Source of the DNA: Chiridota heheva
Taxonomy: Eukaryota; Echinodermata; Holothuroidea; Apodida; Chiridotidae
DNA: 64,000 nt
Assembly: GCA_020152595.1 (NCBI GenBank)
Contig: JAIGNY010000725.1
Location: 725,001 to 789,000, forward strand
Reading direction: 5' to 3'
A model generated the notes under the pieces. That model was not told the DNA's origin, searched no databases, and was given only the letters and a program-made list of their open reading frames with translations. The translations under genes and the position numbers were made by a program. Positions 39,688 through 49,632 of the stretch are shown here, one piece after another; within the stretch, counting starts at the first letter, position 1, and each line of letters opens with the position of its first letter.

Positions 39688-40298
39688 CTGTCCACCAGTT
39701 TTGAAACTGGCTGTAACACCATCCTCAGATTGGTTGAGCTTGGCTTTAAGGATGTGGGCGCCTACTGCTTCCAACATTGGAGTCAGTGGAACATGTAATG
39801 GATGCTGCAGGATCTGTTCTACTGGATCTGTTAGGCATTCGTGTCTGGTCATTTGACATAGAATAACTGACTTTGCATTTTTTGCAAACAGCTGGTTGGT
39901 TGTTCAAAGCTAAATCAAAATAACTCTTTGGCGCCATTACGTCAGTGTATTTGAAGTATTTCAGGCACTTGGGGCATTTGAGTTTTATCTTATTGTCAAG
40001 AAGATGATGAATGATCAGGCATTGTTTGCAAAATAAATGGCCGCATGGTCCCTCCATGGCTTGAATTGCCAGTTTGTGACAAATGCTGCAATACACGGCT
40101 TGATCTGGGGTTAAATCAAAATGGTGTTGGTTGAGCAGGATTGCTGGACCAGTTTGGCACAAACTAAGGTACTGAACAGGGTCCGTGTCATGCTTGGGTG
40201 CAAAAAATACCTTCCGTTTTTTGCCCGGGATTGTTCACCTTGTTCCTGTATGTCACCTGATGTAGCCAGACTTGTTTTCCCCTGGGGACCTGTCATGC
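39688..40298 (-). CDS. RAG1L: RAG1-like exon 1: RING finger, zinc knuckle and start of linker
   Basis: Begins after the acceptor AATTTAACAG (40299) and ends at the donor CAG|GTTAGT (39687). An N-terminal frame (MTGPQGKTSLATSGDIQEQG) runs to a six-A run at 40217-40222, where a one-base change would lead into KKRKVFFAPKHDTDPVQYL. The RING follows: CSICHK, CGHLFCKQCL and CPKC, in C3HC4-like spacing, then VMAPKSYFDLAL and a CKKC knuckle. Another shift near 39850-39862 leads to TRHECLTDPVEQILQHPL, HVPLTPMLEAVGAHILKAKL and ASFKTGGQ. In vertebrate RAG1 the RING is also followed by a zinc finger and a segment like SPVKSFL. A generic RING E3 ligase is the alternative, but the downstream exons argue against it. 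Confidence 0.8.
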
Positions 40299-40732
40299 CT
40301 GTTAAATTGAAATATGTCCTCCATTATAATTAATTCAACCAGAATTACAATTAAAGCTAATTTTTGTAAGTGTGTTGGAAAGGGAGGGAAGGGGAAAATT
40401 CTCTCCTCCAAAAAACTCGATTATAAAGATGTGGAACATTACTGCAGATCTGGCGTGGAAACATTTTGTCGGAACAAAAAATATCTAGATAACTGTAGAC
40501 CTTTGATTTACATTTGGTATTATTAACTGAAAAATGTTAATAAACCATATGCTAAAATGTATAGCTTACATGAAATATTTTTGAAATATCAATAAAATGA
40601 TTGAAATGCAACAAACATTTTTAATGTTTTAATCGATGCACATTTCTTTACCTCTTTCATAATATATAAATGTGTTTGTTATAAGACAAGGCTTCATGCG
40701 GGTCATGCATAAGGCTCAGGGCAGTGACCAGT
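40299..40732. other. No gene recognised
   Basis: Upstream side of the RAG1-like exon 1. No further 5' exon, RAG-type terminal repeat (CACTATG-like end) or promoter was identified. Confidence 0.4.
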
Positions 40733-40862
40733 GGCATAACTAGGGAGAGAAGGGGGAGGGGGCACCCCAGCCCGGCTTTATAAGGTGCCCATAGAAAATA
40801 TACCATTGCACACCTACAGGGCCCCACTTGCCCCTGGCATGTAGGTCCCTATAGCTACACCA
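40733..40862. mobile_element. Short hAT-like MITE
   Basis: Left end CCAGTGGCATAACTAGGGA and complemented right end GTGGTGTAGCTATAGGGA are similar. The ~130-bp interior is G/C-rich. Its right portion is also part of the left arm of the large inverted repeat. No convincing 8-bp duplication was seen. Confidence 0.5.
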
Positions 40863-41940
40863 CAACAAAAGAGGTAAGTGACAATTAATTTAAAAAAAGT
40901 ACAGTTTATATATTTCCTTTTTATTATTTGATTTGCTTATGTGTGTGAGTGGGAGCCCATGTGCCATGATATATACCGTATATTCCCTAATGAACGCTCC
41001 CTCTAATAAAAGCTTTTTTTTTTGTGCAGTGGCAATCGTAAAGTCACACATAAATTGACTAGCCTTCAGCCAAAACTCGCAACCTATACAATTAAGACAT
41101 GTATTGAGTATAGGTTGGCATAACGCTAGGATTATGGAACTCCTACAGATGAATGCAAAGCTAGATCGTCCCAATGTGTAAATCACAATTAATCTACTGC
41201 ATGCATGTGTTGTTGACATTGCAATATTGATATATCTGCAATGTGTAAACAATCGGGTATCCTTCCCGTTTTTATCTAGCTTAGCCACGTTAGGACTAAG
41301 CAGATGATGCATGATATGAGCTATAGTTTGGGAGTGTATGTGAAAGCTCATAATATTATGAAACAATTAAATTCTACTCAGCCTAGTGGTTTCAGCCTAT
41401 ACCAAGTTTTGAGAGCCAGACAGAAAATGTAGTCTATAATGGAAAAGAATGTTATCACTATCAGCCTAAACCAAATTATTAGGCCTAGGCCCCCTACCGT
41501 ATATTCCCTAATAAACGCCTACGGGACCCGGGGCGCTACATCTTCAAAAGGGGGGGACGTATCTTTATTTGAGTTTAAAGTTTTCAGTCAGTTATTGTGT
41601 GCATGGTTCAACTCTTCTGTGTATTTTTTAGGCAGTTTTACAGTTTTTAAACGAGTTTTGGCTAAAGGCTAGTCAATTTATGTGTGACTTTACGATTGCC
41701 ACTGCACAAAAAACATAAGCGTTTATTAGAGGGAGCGTTCATTAGGGAATATACGGTATATATCATGGCACATGGGCTCCCACTCACACACATAAGCAAA
41801 TCAAATAATAAAAAGGAAATATATAAACTGTACTTTTTTAAATTAATTGTCACTTACCTCCTTTGTTGTGGTGTAGCTATAGGGACCTACATGCCAGGGG
41901 CAAGTGGGGCCCTGTAGGTGTGCAATGGTATATTTTCTAT
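40791..41940. repeat. Near-perfect inverted repeat, 289-bp arms
   Basis: Arms 40791-41079 and 41652-41940 are inverted copies with only a handful of differences (about 98% identity by eye), separated by a 572-bp spacer. The same peptide-like frame appears on both strands for that reason and is not a gene. The high identity implies a recent inverted duplication or gene conversion between arms. Confidence 0.93.
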
Positions 41941-42540
41941 TATTCACTATGGTACAATTAACATAACAATAGATTTACCCGGATGTGTAATACCAGGGAT
42001 ATGTTATTTGGGACATATTCCTGGTAATACTTAAATGGATGTCTAATCGCCCTCAAAGGTGAGAAAGTGAGCTGATTTCAAGACTTTGTTTACGTTTTGC
42101 TGATTGCTGTAAGAGGAAAAAAAAAAAAAAAAAAGTCGATAGGCCCTCGAGATTTTTTGCGTGAAGAATAGAAAAGATTGGGCAATTTTTTAATATCATA
42201 AACATTAAATCCGGTGCTTTTCGTACCAGCAACGTGTGGGTGTGTACAATTTAGTGTTGATATCTTCGGTGAGAAAAGTGTCGATTTTTCTTCTTCGAGA
42301 ATGATTACGAGTACGAGTGTTGCTTACAATGCTTGTTAACATTGTGTTGTATCATATTTCATATATATATTTCATTTTCCCACAATTGTCCGCAACCTTA
42401 ACCCCAGGCCTGTCATGTTCACATGGAAACGTAAAAAGGTTCCGCAATTTAACTCGATGACGTATTTGGGTGCGCGTGCGCGTTTCCTCATTCAACCAAC
42501 TCAGTACAGCGCCGTACCGAGCTAAACATAAGCGGTCTGA

Positions 42541-42847
42541 TACGGAAGCCGAGAAGGATGGCTAGCGGTGCATACAGCCGAGAATGTTGGCCCGTAATGG
42601 CGCCGCGGGCCGCCTTAATACCGCGGGCCGCGTTAACACCGCGGGCCGCGTTAACACCGCGGGCCGCGTTAACACCGCGGGCCGCGTTAACAACGCGGGC
42701 CGCGTTAACGACGAGGGCCGCGTTAACACCGCAGGCCGCGTTAACATTGCGGGCCGCATTAACACCGCGGGCCGCGTTAACACTCCGGGCCGCGTTAACA
42801 CCCCGGCCCAGTGTATGCACCGCTGGCCAACCTTCTCGGCTTCCGTA
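42541..42847. mobile_element. MITE with an internal 18-bp GC-rich minisatellite
   Basis: Terminal inverted repeats of about 35 bp begin TACGGAAGCCGAGAAGG on both strands and run to GCGGTGCATAC. A 6-bp duplication, GTCTGA, flanks it at 42535-42540 and 42848-42853. The interior is a tandem array. Confidence 0.88.
42600..42807. repeat. 18-bp minisatellite inside the MITE
   Basis: About 11 copies of GGGCCGCGTTAACACCGC with a few substitutions. The unit is strongly GC- and CpG-rich in an AT-rich region. Its length, a multiple of three, leaves both strands open in several frames, so the frames here are artefacts. Confidence 0.95.
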
Positions 42848-42885
42848 GTCTGATGACCTCTGGTTACTTTTCCAACCAAGTGAAT

Positions 42886-43114
42886 GACCTCTGGTTAGCG
42901 GTTATTTACAGACCACGAGGCCCCGGGTTCAATCCTGGGGTGGGTAGACACGCCAGTGCACCACAACTGGTTATCAAAGGCCGTGGACATTGACTTGGTT
43001 GTCGATGGTCGTACCTGTGTTCTCGTGTCGTTAGCGTTTCGTAACATTTGTACTATCATAACCGAATACGCAGGCGACGACCCCGTCATTGTAATTGTGT
43101 GTTCAAATCATCAT
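42886..43114 (+). mobile_element. SINE copy S6, internally deleted
   Basis: Carries part of the tRNA-like head with a clear B box (GGGTTCAATCC), the body with short deletions near 43006-43040, and an (ATC)n tail. A 13-bp duplication, CAACCAAGTGAAT, flanks it (42873-42885 and 43115-43127). Confidence 0.92.
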
Positions 43115-43127
43115 CAACCAAGTGAAT

Positions 43128-44529
43128 ACGAATGACGTCAGGCTCTCTGGTTACGTAACGTACGTACGTAAGCATTATCAATACACGCTGTCATGCAATG
43201 AAGACGAACATTAACATTAAACATTAACTTTAACATTTACATTAATTTATAAGGACGGACGGAATGAAGGTCATGGATTCTTTCATTTGATGGAGCTTGG
43301 ATGGTGCTCATGCACGGGTTGTGAAGCCTTAATAGACAGGTGAGTTGGTTGAATGTAGCCTACGCGCTCACAGGTAGTAGTAGTAGGTTTCGTGCACTTA
43401 AGGACTTATTCTGTTTGTTTTATGAAAATGGGACAAGTATTATTTCAGATTTACCAAGTTCACATAGAAACAGAAATACCTCTTCTCAACACCAGTGATC
43501 AATTATTTAAATTTGCTGTTTAAATTTACTGTTTAAATTTAGAGGTTACCCTGGAATTTTTTTTTTTTTGCTCACCTTCTTGACGCCGCAAGTGAATCAA
43601 ATTCGTGCGTTTAATGACAAACATGTAAAAAAACACCAGGTGTACCAGTAAAATGTAAGGGTGGTTCACCAACTAAAGTGGCTTCAATTTTAAAACATAC
43701 TGTAGCGTCCCGAGTCTTTGTGGCGGTCTCGAAACACATATCAACAATACAGAAAATGCTATAACACAGCAGTATAAGGATTAAGTAGCCTAGAATATAT
43801 TTTGAGCTACATGATTGACTGATCTGAGACTTCCTCTTTCTCTGCATTTCAATCCAATTCTGCTCTATTTACAGCTAGGCCTAGTTGTATGCATTTATTT
43901 ATTATCAAAGCACAGTATAATAATACAGTGATTAACATGAATTATTGGATAAATTAGTACTAATATCATGTCCAACCCACAAACCCAGACCAGGCCGAGA
44001 CAGGCAGAATACAGTCTAGGCCTATTCCTATTCCTAATTACTCTTTGTGGTCATGCATGTTGCCCACCAATACCAAAAATATGTTAAGTACCAGGCTGGA
44101 TGGTTGAAACAGGATTTGTCTGGGGGACAAAAGGTTATAATTAACTATTTATAAGGGTCAATTTGAGTCTAATGTGAGTAATGCAACCACATTACAATAC
44201 TAACATTAGGCCTACTCATAAAACAAAAAATGGACAAAATTATTTAATACTATAAGGTTTGAGTCAATATTTTTGTTAAGAATGTTAGGTTTTGGTAAAT
44301 AAATTTCTGAAGTTGGTGAAGTAAATTACCTAAGTAAATCCCATTATCATGGGATGCATCTCTGGTATGTTAGCCAGGGAGCTTACCCTATCAACCAATA
44401 ATAATTTAAAATGGCCTATGCTAGGCCTAGTTGAACAGAACACTCCAATTTACATGTCTTAAAATGATTAAGAATTCATTCATAAAAAGGCTCAAAACTT
44501 TACTTGGGCTTACTGTTCAAAATATTGTT
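43128..44529. other. No gene recognised
   Basis: AT-rich spacer with a short (CATTAA)n-like stretch near 43210-43250. A 78-codon minus frame at 43611-43847 has no recognisable domain. Confidence 0.45.
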
Positions 44530-45105
44530 AAATAATACCTGAGAGTGATAACAATACCTGAGAGTGATAACAATGCCTGAGAGTGATAGCACCTGAGAGT
44601 GATAACAATACCTGAGAGTGATAAGCAATACCTGAGAGTGATAACAATGCCTGAGAGTGATAACAATGCCTGAGAGTGATAACAATGCCTGAGGTGATAG
44701 CAAACAATACCTGAGAGTGATAACAATGCCTGAGAGTGATAACAATGCCTGAGGTGATAACAATGCCTGAGAGTGATAGCAATGCCTGAGAGTGATAACA
44801 ATGCCTGAGAGTGATAACAATGCCTGAGAGTGATAGCAATGCCTGAGAGTGATAACAATACCTGAGGTGATAACAATGCCTGAGGTGATACAATGCCTGA
44901 GAGTGATAACAATACCTGAGGAGTGATAACAATACCTGAGGTGATGATGCCTGAGGTGATAGCAATGCCTGAGGTGATACCTGAGAGTGATAGCAAGAGT
45001 GATAACAATACCTGAGAGTGATAACAATACCTGAGAGTGATAACAATACCTGAGAGTGATAACAATACCTGAGAGTGATAACAATACCTGAGAGTGATAC
45101 TATGA
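44530..45105. repeat. 19-bp minisatellite
   Basis: About 28 units of ACCTGAGAGTGATAACAAT with A/G change in the fifth-from-last position of some units (AATGCC versus AATACC) and shortened units. The long minus-strand frames (LSGIVITLRYCYHSQ style) are repeat artefacts. Confidence 0.96.
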
Positions 45106-46019
45106 ACTGATAACTTAAACGTTTAAACCATTACGAAATAGTTTTTATATCGAAAAATTGTGGGAAATATTTTCAACGTCCAACTACTGGACATCTTAGT
45201 TATGTAATCATTTACCATCGTTCGGCCGTAATTTCTTTCACTTCAACCCGTTTCTGTATGCTGACGTAGGATTGTTGTTATTAACTAATCTGCGGCCTCA
45301 CGAAGGTTACCTTTTTTCCCCTATGTATTTCATTGGAGATGAAAGACAACATGTTTTGTCTTTATGTCGTAGCTTTACACAACTTCCCTGAGAATATTCT
45401 TTACTAAAATATTAAAAATCTTTTATCACTAGGTTCACCTCAAATTTATTGTCGATTCACAAAATAATCCTGTATGAAACTTACTTGGAAATATTAGAAT
45501 TTATCTATGGTAAAAATGATATTTCAAGGAGAAATGTTGATTCTGCTAGGCGTAGTTTCATGGATTTGTTATTCAAGTTAAAGGACACAGGTTGTAGGGT
45601 TCTAGTTGTTGGTCTGTTGCCGCATAGGGGTAGTTCCTTAATGATACTGTAGATACAGTACCGATGCGAGCAGTTTGACAATTGCGCCAGTAATTTTAAT
45701 GCCAATGGCGGCGGCAGTGCCCCGGTTTTTTGTTAAGATCTCCCCGTTTGCAGGTTTAAAACGGCAAATTCAGTTTCAAACGGCAAGATCACCAAACATC
45801 GAATTTGAAGTTGGGGAATTCTTTTTACTGTGAAAACATACTTGGTATATGATATTGTCCTTCCCCCTTTATCGCTTTATCTTCATTCGGGAAAACAAAT
45901 CATGAAAATGGTTTCATGCTTCCATCATCCCTCTCCCATGTTCAGTGAATTTCCTCATATTTCTCACTTCACAAAATGCTAGAGTTGGATTTATAGTGAA
46001 ATGAGTGATTCAGAGATAC
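45106..46019 (+). other. Possible LINE ORF1 remnant
   Basis: A plus frame at 45449-45652 contains NDISRRNVDSARRSFMDLL followed by KLKDTGCRVLVVGLLPHRG, which resembles the SGNH/esterase-like part of ORF1 in some CR1-group LINEs. It may be the upstream part of LINE-C copy 2. Nothing else is recognisable here. Confidence 0.35.
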
Positions 46020-48755
46020 ATACTGTATTCCAGGTTACTCAGTTTTCAGGCAAGACAGATTAGATAGGCTCAATGGTAGAGGAGGTGGTGTTTTATTGTT
46101 TGTGAAAGACAGCTTTAATTGTATAGTTAGGACTGCTTCAGTTTTCTTTTGGTTTTTCAAATTGCCTATGGTGTGAGCTTATTGTTAATGGTGATGTTGG
46201 TAGTTCAATGGTTGTTGGTGTTGTGTATAGATCACCAAATTATAGTCCTGAGAACAATCAGAAATTGCTTGACTGCTTTAGGAAAGCTTTTAGGAGGTTT
46301 ATTGTTTTTAAGGACTTTAATTTTCCAGGCATTGATTAGAATCTTTGTAATAGTGGTCCACATGGTAAAGATTTTCTTGAAGCTGTATCTGACTGCTTTT
46401 TCACCCAGCATGTGTTGTTTCTCACACATGGTAGTAATTGTCTTGATTTGATTTTCAGTAGTGAAGAAAGTATGATTAGAAATGTACTTAGTGTCAGTAA
46501 GGTAGGGTGTAGTGTTCTTGATCTCATTAGTTTTGATCTGTATTGTTGCACAAAGGTTTCTCCAGCTAATAAACTGGTTTGGATTTTAAAACTACTAACT
46601 TTGCTGCACTCCAGGATAATTTGTCATTTAATTGGACATCTTTGCTCCGTGACTTAGATCCTTCTAAAGGATGGGATGTTTTCGAAACTATAGTTTTGGA
46701 GGGTGTAAATAGCTTTGGCCCATTAAAGAAAGTCTGTAGGCATAATGGGCTAGTGTGGATGTCTTGGGAGGTTTTGCGGGCACTTTGGAAAAAGAAGAAG
46801 AAGTTGGGCATTGTTATAAACACAGTGGGTGTCCTGCGGAGCTTGCTAGGTGTAAGGATCATGAAAAGTCCACAAAGGGTTTGATAAGAGATATTAAAGT
46901 CCTTTTTGAAAAACGTTTGTCCAAAAAGGTTAAGAATAATTCAGTCATTTCATTCTTACGTTCGCTCAAAGCAAAAACCAAGGAGGTTGCTGGTCCCCTT
47001 CAGGGTAATGATGGTGTTGTTATCAATAGTGATAAGGATATATGGCTGAGGTTTTAAATGACTACTTTGTGTCTGTTTTTACTAAAGAATCCCCTGCTGG
47101 TAATGTTGTGGATTATCTTAGTGTGCACTCTCCAATATCCATTAAGAATGTTGATTTTTCAGTTGATGCTGTGTCGAAGAAGTTAAAGGGTTTGAATTCA
47201 AATAAAGCACCCGGTCCAGATGGTATACACCCTGCTGTCTTACGTGAGTGTTCTGATGTTCTTTCTGTACTCCTGAGTATTATCTTTTCAAAGTGCTTTA
47301 ATGTTGGTGTTGTTCCTAGTGATTGGAGAATTTCTAATGTCACTCCTTATTTTAAAAAGGGTGACCACACTTTGCCTTGTAATTATAGGCCAGTGAGTCT
47401 TACTATTGTTGTGTGCAAGGTCATGGAGTCCATTGTTAAGGATGTTGTACTAAATCATTTACTGGTCAATGGTTTGTTGAATTTGTCCCAGCATTGGTTC
47501 TTACCTAAAAGTCTTGTGTTTCTAATTTATTGGAGTTTGTTGATGATGTTACTAAACTAGTTGATTCTGGTCATAATGTGGATGTTATCTATTTAGATGT
47601 CTAAAAAGCTATTGATAAGGTTCCATTAGGCAGGCTTGTGATGAAAACAAGAGCACTTGGAGTGGAGAGAAAGTGTGCCAGTTGGATATATTCTTGGTCA
47701 GTTGACAGGTCACAAAGAGTCGTTGTTAATGGTTTAATATCTCCATGGAAGAAGGTTACAAGTGGTGTTTCTCAGGATTCTGTATTGGGTCCACTTCTTT
47801 TCTTAATCTTTATTAATGATATTGATGTTTCCTTTGGCTCCAGGATTTGTAAATTTGGTGATGACACTTATTGCTGTACAGGATTGTTGATGATGTTAGG
47901 GATTCTTCACTTTTGCAAACTGATCTGGATGAGTTAGTTTCTGGGTCCCAAACCCAATGTTGATAAATGCAAAGTTATTAATTTTGGTCAAAACAATTTG
48001 GCTTTTGATTGTTGCATGAATGGTTTAAATCTTAGTTGTGTTGATCAAAAAAGGGATCTACTGTAGGTGTTGTCATTACTAGCAATCTGAAGCCTTCTAA
48101 ACAGTGTGCTTTAGCAGCTGCAAGGGCAAATAGGATGCTTGGTTTGATTTGAAAATATTTTTGTTTTCTTGGTAGAGTGGTTGTTCTTAATTTGTATAAG
48201 TAGTAAGTCAGGCCTCACCTTGAGTATGCTATTTAGGCTTGACGTCCCTTTTATGAGAAGGACAAGTTCATTTTGGAGCAGGTTCAGCGAAGCGCCACTA
48301 GACTTATTCCCGAAGTAAGGAATCTCTCTTATGAATCTTGGTTGCGAATTCTTGGTTTGACCACACTTGAGTTGAGAAGAGTACTGTACGTGGCGATATG
48401 ATTCAGGTTTTAAAGTTCCTATTTGCTAGTGATGCTTTGACTTCCTGTTATTTCTTGCACGTTTCAGCTAATCCTCATGTGACACGTAATAACAGCTTGA
48501 AGTTGACCAAAGATTTTCACGGATAGATATTCTGCATTTTAGCTTTTCGCAAAGAATTGTTTTAATGAGTGGAATGGTTTGCCTGAGTGGGTAGTTAGCT
48601 CCAATTCTGTTCATAATTTCAAAGTCAACATTGATAAGTTCTTTTAACTCTGGGCGTCTTTGTTTTTTTTTGTGGTGGTGGTGGTGTTAGTTTGTGCTTT
48701 TTATGAGGCGACTAACCTTTCTTAGCCGGTAATCTTGTTATGTTATGTTATGTTA
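46020..48755 (+). mobile_element. LINE-C copy 2 (CR1/Jockey-like), decayed
   Basis: Endonuclease part: RLNGRGGGVLLFVKDSF, a GVVYRSPNYSPENN-like block in broken frames, FKDFNFPGID and SNCLDLIFSS (46050-46470). Connector: PSKGWDVFETIVLEGVNSFG. RT: LNSNKAPGPDGIHPAVL, NYRPVSLTIVVCKVMESIV, SGVSQDSVLGPLLFLIFIND and KFGDDTYCC (ADD changed to GDD). The 3' end has a GGTGGTGGTGTTAG motif and a (GTTAT)n tail at 48738-48755. Many stops and frame changes. Same family as the copy at 14480-17121, which lacks the endonuclease. Confidence 0.87.
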
Positions 48756-49249
48756 TCTATTTTCCGAACAACTATTCGGCCATTACTTTAAGAGCAGAAC
48801 TACATGTAAATATTGTTGATTATTCATGAGAACAAAGTTTAATAAAGATGTTTTCTTCTTAGTTGATTCTATCTAAATGTGCATGACTTTTTAGTCAATC
48901 AACTTACGACAACCATAGAAGTAAATGACGTCAACATAACAGTTACGAGTGACAGACGCTTTTATGGTAAGATAGCAAGTTTGGAACAAATTTCGCCCCA
49001 TTGACCATGGACTTAAGTTTGGTAGCCCAAAGTAACGTTCAGCACACGTTCACCTTTATGTATGGAAAGTGTAATAACCCACTACACGCCACCAGTATGT
49101 CAAAAAGTGTACTGTGGGACCGTTGAAGCCAACGAACCTCCTTTCTACTTAGATGTAGAAAGCTTAGCCTCTCCTATGCTGTACAACCTTCTCAGAGCTT
49201 CCCTCACTACCCACAACTCAGTAGCCAAGCTCTTCCAAAAAAAACCTCT
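48756..49249. other. No gene recognised
   Basis: Spacer with a plus frame from 49062 of unknown origin that runs into the (CAAA)n-tailed repeat. Confidence 0.4.
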
Positions 49250-49405
49250 AGGTTTTATCTCCTTCATCATGCTTCCCTCCACAACCATACTCAGGCACAA
49301 TTTGACCCTTGCTGTTGTGGTGCCGTTAAACTCTCATAAACAAACAAACAAACTCGTTGTTGTGGTGCCGTTAAGCCCTCATCAAACAAACAAACAAACT
49401 AAATG
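49250..49405 (+). mobile_element. (CAAA)n-tailed retroelement 3' end, two tails in tandem
   Basis: Contains TTTTATCTCCTTCATCATGC, CAGGCACAATTTGACCC and GTTGTGGTGCCGTTAA, then (CAAA)n. The last ~50 bp including tail is repeated. Same family as 51495-51619 and 53690-53945, all on the plus strand. The coding part is missing, so the LINE clade cannot be named. Confidence 0.8.
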
Positions 49406-49632
49406 AACTTGAACAATGGCAAAATAAATGGCAAATGAATTTTAATCCCTCTAAATGCTACACCCTCTTAATATACAGTATCTCTAAAAAAATGTTATAA
49501 ATCACCAGTTTATACCTTGTGCATCCAGGTGCTAAAACATGTCAACTCCCACTGGTACCTAGGTGTTGAAATTGATAATAAACTCAGATGGGATAAACAT
49601 ATACAGAACATCACCAACAAAGCAAACTGTAC
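49406..49632 (+). mobile_element. LINE-A fragment, plus strand
   Basis: Encodes KLNELEQWQNKWQMNFNPSK and then LKHVNSHWYLGVEIDNKLRW in shifted frames, matching the segment downstream of the RT active site in LINE-A copy 2. Both ends are truncated. Confidence 0.85.

Larger units (their letters stand above)
36040..40298 (-). pseudogene. RAG1L: RAG1-like (RAG1L/Transib superfamily) gene, multi-exon, decayed and 3'-incomplete
   Basis: Six minus-strand exons encode, in order, a RING finger plus zinc knuckle, a conserved linker, and much of a RAG1/Transib-type core: LTWHD and WVKFRGDKGG (first catalytic Asp, RAG1 D600 equivalent), FAFGDYEFL (second Asp, D708 equivalent) and HPCLWC (CxxC like RAG1 YICTLC). 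RAG1-type recombinases cut DNA at signal sequences or terminal repeats as a DDE enzyme, together with RAG2 or a RAG2-like partner. Splice sites are mostly canonical and phases agree at four junctions. Breaks: frame shifts in exons 1, 2 and 3, an in-frame TAA near 37897 and TGA near 36224. The C-terminal third with the E962 equivalent was not found, and no RAG2-like kelch frame was seen nearby. It is a dead transposon copy or a decayed domesticated gene; assembly errors could account for some of the indels. Homology was recognised by eye. Confidence 0.82.

Noticed and set aside
39746-40162. Stand-alone RING E3 ligase gene
   Set aside because: The exon joins in phase to downstream exons with RAG1-like motifs, so a separate TRIM/TRAF-type gene is less likely, though not excluded.
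41944-41953. CACTATGG as a RAG-type terminal repeat
   Set aside because: Orientation is wrong for the right end of the minus-strand gene, there is no matching end on the other side, and the 7-mer is expected by chance.
42488-42879. Open frames with TPRAAL or NAARGV repeats
   Set aside because: The 18-bp minisatellite is a multiple of three and lacks stops; four frames on two strands are open together.
44500-45084. 190-codon minus-strand frames with a repeated LSGIVITLRYCYHSQ pattern
   Set aside because: Produced by the 19-bp minisatellite in all three frames.
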